Positions 60,094-64,000 of a DNA stretch of 64,000 nt are shown here, one piece after another (within the stretch, counting starts at the first letter, position 1; the number at the start of each line of letters is the position of its first letter). The notes under the pieces are model-generated. The model worked only from the letters and a program-made list of their open reading frames with translations. It ran no database searches and was not told the origin of the DNA. The position numbers and the translations under genes were made by a program. This DNA comes from Brevundimonas sp. Lineage in GTDB: Bacteria; Pseudomonadota; Alphaproteobacteria; Caulobacterales; Caulobacteraceae. The stretch lies in contig NZ_JACESA010000005.1 of NCBI RefSeq assembly GCF_013912065.1, forward strand, positions 62,001-126,000. Reading direction: 5' to 3'.

Positions 60094-61223
60094 GGTTCGA
60101 TAGTCTCCTCGAAAAGATCGGCGATCACTTCCTCGCCGAAGGCGAAGGCGGTGGAGGCGCCATTGCCGGCGGTGACGAGCGCCAGACGGACGCGGGGGTG
60201 GGGCGCGGCGATCACACTGCCCTCCGCCCCCTTGGCGTAGGTTCCGACCCAACGATCGACGACCGGGGGCGCGTCCCGCCCGGTGGCGGCGCGCCATTCG
60301 TCCAGGATCAGACGTTCGACGGCCGCGCTGGCGAAGGGATTCGGAGTGGCGGCGTCGTGGTGGCTGTCGCCGACCACCAGGGCGCCGTCGACGTCCTGCA
60401 CCGCGATCAGGTGAACCCCGTTGGCCAGGGCCTCGCCCTGCTCAGCCTCCAACCGTGCCCGCAGGGCGGCCGCCTGGGGCAGGTCGGCATAGCCGCCGTA
60501 GCGGACGAGGCCGAGGTCCGACATCACCGGAGCGGCCAGAACGAACCCGGGCGACGCCAGCCGCATCATCTGCAACTTGCAACGGGTCAGACCCGCGTCG
60601 GCCAGATGTTCGGGATAGAGGCCGTTCAGGTCGTCGCCCGGACAGACCACCACCGCCTCCGCCTCCACCACGCCGCGCCCGGTGACGACGCGCGGCGGCT
60701 CGATCGTATGGACGGCGCTCTGCCGGTGAAAGACGACGCCGAACTTGTCGGTCAGCCAGGTCGCCAGACGCGGTATGGCGCTGCGTGAATCGACCCTCAG
60801 CTCGTGCGGGCTCCACAGGGCGGCGACGGTTTCGGGACCGGTGACCTCCGGCGCCCGCGCCCACGCCTCGTCTGCGGACAGAAGTCGGCATCCCTCGGCC
60901 ATCTCGGTCGCCATGAAAGCGTCAAGCACAGCCTCGGCCTCCGGGCGTCGCACCGGCAGCCACAACCCACGTTGCAGGACCGCGATCCCGGCTTCGGCGG
61001 CGACCTCTTCCCAGACCTCGCGGCTGCGACGGGCGCGGCGCCAGATCGCCCCTCGGGGCTGGCCCGTGATGGTGACAAAGCCGAAATTGCGGATCGAGGC
61101 GCCGTTGGCCTGGGCGTCGCGGTCGATCACCACCACCGAAAGGCCACGCCGGGCGGCGGCCAGGGCGGCGGCCAGGCCGACGATCCCCGCCCCAACGACC
61201 GCCACGTCATATCGCGCCTTCAT
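60090..61223 (-). CDS. FAD-dependent oxidoreductase of phosphonate clusters (TIGR03364-like)
   Basis: A 377-residue DAO-family flavoenzyme starting MKARYDVAVVGAGIVGLAAALAA with the GxGxxG nucleotide motif, RNFGFVTITGQPRGAIWRRARRSREVWEE, and C-terminal APPVVDRWVGTYAKGAEGSVIAAPHPRVRLALVTAGNGASTAFAFGEEV. This type recurs in phosphonate operons; known relatives oxidise aminoethylphosphonate or N-methyl-aminoethylphosphonate to phosphonoacetaldehyde, the PhnX substrate. No PhnW aminotransferase is present in the window, so this enzyme probably replaces it. GGCGAGGC precedes the ATG at 61223. Confidence 0.9.
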   Translation of the reverse strand: MKARYDVAVVGAGIVGLAAALAAARRGLSVVVIDRDAQANGASIRNFGFVTITGQPRGAIWRRARRSREVWEEVAAEAGIAVLQRGLWLPVRRPEAEAVLDAFMATEMAEGCRLLSADEAWARAPEVTGPETVAALWSPHELRVDSRSAIPRLATWLTDKFGVVFHRQSAVHTIEPPRVVTGRGVVEAEAVVVCPGDDLNGLYPEHLADAGLTRCKLQMMRLASPGFVLAAPVMSDLGLVRYGGYADLPQAAALRARLEAEQGEALANGVHLIAVQDVDGALVVGDSHHDAATPNPFASAAVERLILDEWRAATGRDAPPVVDRWVGTYAKGAEGSVIAAPHPRVRLALVTAGNGASTAFAFGEEVIADLFEETIEP

Positions 61224-61257
61224 GCCTCGCCGTCCCGTCATTCATCTGTCGCAGCAC

Positions 61258-61269
61258 TGGTCTAGACCA
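61258..61269. promoter_or_regulatory. GntR-type operator 3, perfect palindrome
   Basis: TGGTCTAGACCA, a perfect 12-base palindrome between the divergent FAD oxidoreductase and transporter genes. It matches the pattern of sites 1 and 2. Confidence 0.75.
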
Positions 61270-61293
61270 CGATGACGCAACAGGAGCAAGACA

Positions 61294-62589
61294 GTGATCG
61301 AACGCCTCCGTCTCTGGCTGGCGCGGGCCAATCCCGTGGCCTTCGTCCTGTTCGCCGGTCTCGCCGGCTTCTGCGCCTATTTCTCGATGTACGCCTTCCG
61401 CAAGCCCTTCACGGCGGCGACCTTCGATCTCGTGCCGGGCTGGGATTTCGCGCTCGATTACAAGGTGGCCCTGGTCATCGCCCAGGTCGCCGGCTACGCC
61501 TTGTCGAAACTGGCGGGCGTCAAGCTGATCGCCGAAATGCAGCCCGAAAGGCGCGCGGCGGCCATCGTGGTGCTGATCGGTTTTTCCTGGATCGCCCTGG
61601 TGTTGTTCGCCGTCGTCCCGGCGCCCTGGAACGTCGCCGCCCTGTTCCTGAACGGCCTGCCGCTGGGCCTGATCTGGGGCCTGGTCTTCGGCTTCATGGA
61701 GGGACGGCGCACCAGCGAGGTGCTGGGCGCGATCCTGTGCGCCAGCTTCATCCTGTCTTCCGGCGTGGTGAAATCGGTCGGCAAGGCGCTGATGGATTCA
61801 GCCCAGGTCAGTGCCTTCTGGATGCCCGCCGCGACCGGGGTCATCTTCATGCCCCTGCTGGCGATCTCGGTGCTGGCCCTCGCCGCCCTGCCCCCGCCCA
61901 GTCCCGCCGATGAGGCCGAACGGGTGGCGCGTCGACCGATGATGGCCAAGGAAAGATCCGCCTTCCTGTCCGCCCACTGGCCGGCCCTGCTGCTGCTGGT
62001 CGCCGCCTATGTGCTGCTGACCGCCTTCCGCGACCTGCGCGATAATTTCGCCGCCGAAATCTGGCGCGCCCTGGGCTATGGCGACGCCGCCGCCGTCTTC
62101 ACCGCCAGCGAAGGGCCGGTGGCGGCCCTGTCGCTGGTGTCGATGGGCGTGCTGATCTTGGTCAAGAACAACGGCCGGGCCCTGTTGCTGATGCACGGGG
62201 TCATACTGGCGGGCTTCGCCGTCCTGGGGCTTTCGACCCTGGCCTTCCAGAACCATCTGCTGTCGCCGATCGCCTGGATGATCGCCAGCGGCGCGGGGCT
62301 TTACCTGGCCTATACGCCGTTCAACGCCATGCTGTTCGACCGGATGATCGCCTATACGGGCACGGTGGCGACGGCGGGTTTCCTGATCTATGTCGCCGAC
62401 GCCTCGGGCTATATGGGTAGCGTGGTCCTGCTGCTGGTCCGCAACTTCGCCGCCATCGACCTGCCCTGGCTGCCCTTCTTCGTCACCGCCGCCTATGGCG
62501 CCAGCCTGGCCGGCGCGGCCCTAGTGGCCGCCGCGGCGGTGCTTTTCCTGCGAGAGCGAAAGAGAACCTCCGTGCCGGCCTTGCAATAG
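61294..62589 (+). CDS. DUF5690-type membrane transporter of the phosphonate cluster
   Basis: A 431-residue protein with about twelve membrane helices, MFS-like. The first segment (PVAFVLFAGLAGFCAYFSMYAFRKPFTAATF) resembles the GlpT/UhpT organophosphate transporters, where the same YAFRKPF region helps bind phosphate. Others: LPLGLIWGLVFGFMEGRRTSEVLGAILCASFILSSGVVK and AAYVLLTAFRDLRDNFAAEIWRALGYGD. It fits DUF5690, which I associate with phosphonate clusters. Its job would be uptake of aminoethylphosphonate or its N-methyl form. Start follows AGGAGC.. by nine bases. Confidence 0.87.
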   Translation: MIERLRLWLARANPVAFVLFAGLAGFCAYFSMYAFRKPFTAATFDLVPGWDFALDYKVALVIAQVAGYALSKLAGVKLIAEMQPERRAAAIVVLIGFSWIALVLFAVVPAPWNVAALFLNGLPLGLIWGLVFGFMEGRRTSEVLGAILCASFILSSGVVKSVGKALMDSAQVSAFWMPAATGVIFMPLLAISVLALAALPPPSPADEAERVARRPMMAKERSAFLSAHWPALLLLVAAYVLLTAFRDLRDNFAAEIWRALGYGDAAAVFTASEGPVAALSLVSMGVLILVKNNGRALLLMHGVILAGFAVLGLSTLAFQNHLLSPIAWMIASGAGLYLAYTPFNAMLFDRMIAYTGTVATAGFLIYVADASGYMGSVVLLLVRNFAAIDLPWLPFFVTAAYGASLAGAALVAAAAVLFLRERKRTSVPALQ

Positions 62590-62597
62590 GCCGGCAC
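62572..62597. terminator. Bidirectional hairpin spanning the transporter stop codon
   Basis: GTGCCGGCC / GGCCGGCAC with an eight-base loop, between the convergent transporter and the secreted-protein gene. No T-run. Confidence 0.5.
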
Positions 62598-62619
62598 CGA
62601 GCCAACTAGGGCCGCAGCC

Positions 62620-63573
62620 TCAGTCTGCCTTCAACACCTCGGCCGGCAGGTTCGGGACGTAGGTTGCTATGACTTCACGTGTCTCGTTGTTGATGCCGTA
62701 GAGCACGCGGGGTTCTGTTCGGTCCCACGCCCAACCCTGCCCGGGGATGGGAACCCTGAAGGTCGCGACGTGGACGAGCATCGATCCTGCGTCCGGCAGG
62801 CGAAGAACATAAAGCTCCGGGGCGTCGTGGCCGGTCATATAGATAAGACCGTCATCGCCGAAACCGCCGCCTGACGTGGATGTCGGCGCCAGGCGCTCCA
62901 ACACCGAAGCCGGAAAAGTCCAACTCTGGGTGCGCCGCCACTGATCGTCGAAGCGCACCAGTTGACTGTACGAATGATCCCGTCCCGGCTCGCCGCCGCG
63001 GCCGTCATAGTTGGCGAAGGCGGCCCACCAGGCGCCGTCCCGACGATCGACCCAGGTAAGCGACCCGATCTGTTCGCCCAGTGCGACCGAGCGGCGATGT
63101 TCTAGCGTGCGGGGATCGAAGAATTCCACCGAGCTTGTCATGGGAACATGCGGAAAGTTGGAATGGGCGCAGACCAGATCGTCTTCCAACACCAGACAGG
63201 CGTTCAAGTGGACGAACTGCGTCCGGTCTCCCTGCCATTCCGCCAGTTTGCGGCCGTCGGCCTTGGCGTAGCGGCCTATGCGCGTGTTGACGACGGCATA
63301 GAAATCATCGCCGCTCGCGGCCGCCCCCTGGCCGGCCTCGGCGGCCGGGTAACGCCGCAGTTCGATGGCCTGATAGACCGGCGCTGGGGGGGGCGCAGGG
63401 ATCGGCCTCTCTTCGCGCTTAGGAAAATTACGCAGCACAGGCGGCTCAAGCGGAGCGGCTTCCTGCGCTACGGGCGTCCGTGCTCCGAGCTCGGTCGGGG
63501 CCGGCGTTTGAGCGGCGGCGGACTGAGCCGCCATGCCGATCATGGCTGCGGTGCAGAGGAGAAGGCGCTTCAT
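62620..63573 (-). CDS. Hypothetical secreted protein, beta-propeller-like
   Basis: A 317-residue exported protein (signal MKRLLLCTAAMIGMAAQSAAAQ) with a Pro-rich spacer (RNFPKREERPIPAPPPAPVYQ), then repeated short strand blocks with Trp/Gly/Asp (DGRKLAEWQGDRTQFVHLNACLVLEDDLVCAHSNFP, IGSLTWVDRRDGAWWAAFANYDGRG, DDQWRRTQSWTFP, GFGDDGLIYMTGHDAPELYVLRL) that look like blades of a beta-propeller. Overlaps the GDPD gene stop by four bases, so it is cotranscribed and may bind the same substrate class. Family not named. Confidence 0.75.
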   Translation of the reverse strand: MKRLLLCTAAMIGMAAQSAAAQTPAPTELGARTPVAQEAAPLEPPVLRNFPKREERPIPAPPPAPVYQAIELRRYPAAEAGQGAAASGDDFYAVVNTRIGRYAKADGRKLAEWQGDRTQFVHLNACLVLEDDLVCAHSNFPHVPMTSSVEFFDPRTLEHRRSVALGEQIGSLTWVDRRDGAWWAAFANYDGRGGEPGRDHSYSQLVRFDDQWRRTQSWTFPASVLERLAPTSTSGGGFGDDGLIYMTGHDAPELYVLRLPDAGSMLVHVATFRVPIPGQGWAWDRTEPRVLYGINNETREVIATYVPNLPAEVLKAD

Positions 63574-64000
63574 GGTTGGACATCCGATCTGACGGCATCG
63601 CGTCGAGCGAGATAGGTGGAGAGAGCTTGCGGCGCATCGGTCTGGATCATGCTGGCGCCGAGGTCGATCAGTCGCCCCCAATGCGCCTCGGGCGCCGCGA
63701 CGGCGTCGACATCCAGGTGACCCGCCGAGTGATTCGGGCTGAGAGTGTTGACCCAGGCCCGTCGGCCGACCGCGTGGAGAGCGCGAGCGCTGTGCGCAAA
63801 ATAGGCTTCATCTCGAAAGAGCACCTCGACGGCCACGGGGGACAGGGGCTCGAAGACGGCGGCCGCCCGCATCAACTCTCCCTGAGATTCATCGATGATG
63901 GGCATGAAAAGGGCCTTGCGGAACAGCTCGGGAAAGGCGTCGCTTCCTGACGGTGCGTTCCCGGTCTTCATCAGCACATGGTCCGCGAGGTCCATACGAT
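63570..64000 (-). CDS. Glycerophosphodiester phosphodiesterase family protein, C-terminal part
   Basis: The visible ~143 residues are the C-terminal end of a GDPD-type TIM-barrel enzyme: ALHAVGRRAWVNTLSPNHSAG, then the family terminal motif HWGRLIDLGASMIQTDAPQALSTYLARR. The 5' part with the catalytic His-Glu residues lies outside the window, so activity cannot be judged. GDPD enzymes release glycerol 3-phosphate from phospholipid head groups. Together with the overlapping secreted gene it is a third phosphorus-scavenging unit in this stretch. Confidence 0.8.
   Translation of the reverse strand, partial: RMDLADHVLMKTGNAPSGSDAFPELFRKALFMPIIDESQGELMRAAAVFEPLSPVAVEVLFRDEAYFAHSARALHAVGRRAWVNTLSPNHSAGHLDVDAVAAPEAHWGRLIDLGASMIQTDAPQALSTYLARRDAVRSDVQP

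Overview
The window is high-GC alphaproteobacterial chromosome, most likely Caulobacterales and probably Brevundimonas or a close relative. The basis is the FlbT/FlaF flagellin regulators, the abundance of TonB-dependent receptors (TBDRs), the UPF0262/DUF2948 genes beside murA and infA, and isovaleryl-CoA dehydrogenase. This is inference from gene content; there is no rRNA to confirm it.

Layout. (1) 1-18,098 is ordinary core genome: infA, UPF0262, DUF2948, murA, msrB, lipB, a FliN-like gene, mgtE, an anchored phage-type lysozyme, ivd, exoD, flaF/flbT, a MoxR ATPase, a lipoprotein, a YfbR-like HD protein and a NadQ-like regulator, with tRNA-Thr(GGT), tRNA-Leu(GAG) and tRNA-Ser(CGA). Between exoD and flaF lies a 21-codon ORF with a near-perfect Shine-Dalgarno inside attenuator-like RNA. 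(2) 18,085-30,408 is a compact 12.3-kb integrated element. It is bounded by 15-bp direct repeats of the tRNA-Ser 3' end and carries integrase, AlpA-like regulator, RepA/RecA-fold ATPase, terminase and tail tape-measure genes, but no recognisable portal, capsid or protease gene, so it resembles a phage satellite or remnant. (3) 30,560-40,033 holds a secreted fusion of PI-phospholipase C with an acid phosphatase, next to a TBDR with an STN signalling domain, FecR and an ECF sigma factor, and a second TBDR. (4) 40,214-45,656 is a complete divergent YjfIJKLMC-type module with an added potassium channel: DUF1190, DUF350, DUF2491 and the channel to the left, then a ribbon-helix-helix-like/DUF2170 fusion, PspA and glutathionylspermidine-synthase-like ATP-grasp to the right, with a 22-bp palindrome at the divergent promoter. 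(5) 45,677-47,476 is a long acyl-CoA dehydrogenase. (6) 47,785-55,973 is a TBDR followed by sulfotransferase, Asp/Asn-hydroxylase-like, TPR-sulfotransferase and second hydroxylase-like genes, divergent from a DeoR regulator, with long direct repeats in the shared promoter. (7) 55,980-62,589 is a phosphonate-use cluster: GntR/UTRA regulator, secreted phosphodiesterase with PA14 domain, HD protein, phnX, FAD oxidoreductase and a membrane transporter, with three copies of a TGGTA/TACCA-type palindrome at its promoters. (8) 62,620-64,000 has a secreted protein and a truncated glycerophosphodiesterase.

Taken together, three independent loci (PI-PLC/phosphatase, phosphonate cluster, GDPD) point to scavenging of organic phosphorus from lipids and phosphonates. 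The candidates for undescribed biology are the YjfIJKLMC/channel module with its presumed self-regulator, the DeoR-controlled TBDR/sulfotransferase/hydroxylase cluster, the PI-PLC-phosphatase fusion with cell-surface signalling, the small tRNA-Ser element, and the orphan leader ORF beside flaF. All functions are read from sequence motifs; no database search was possible.
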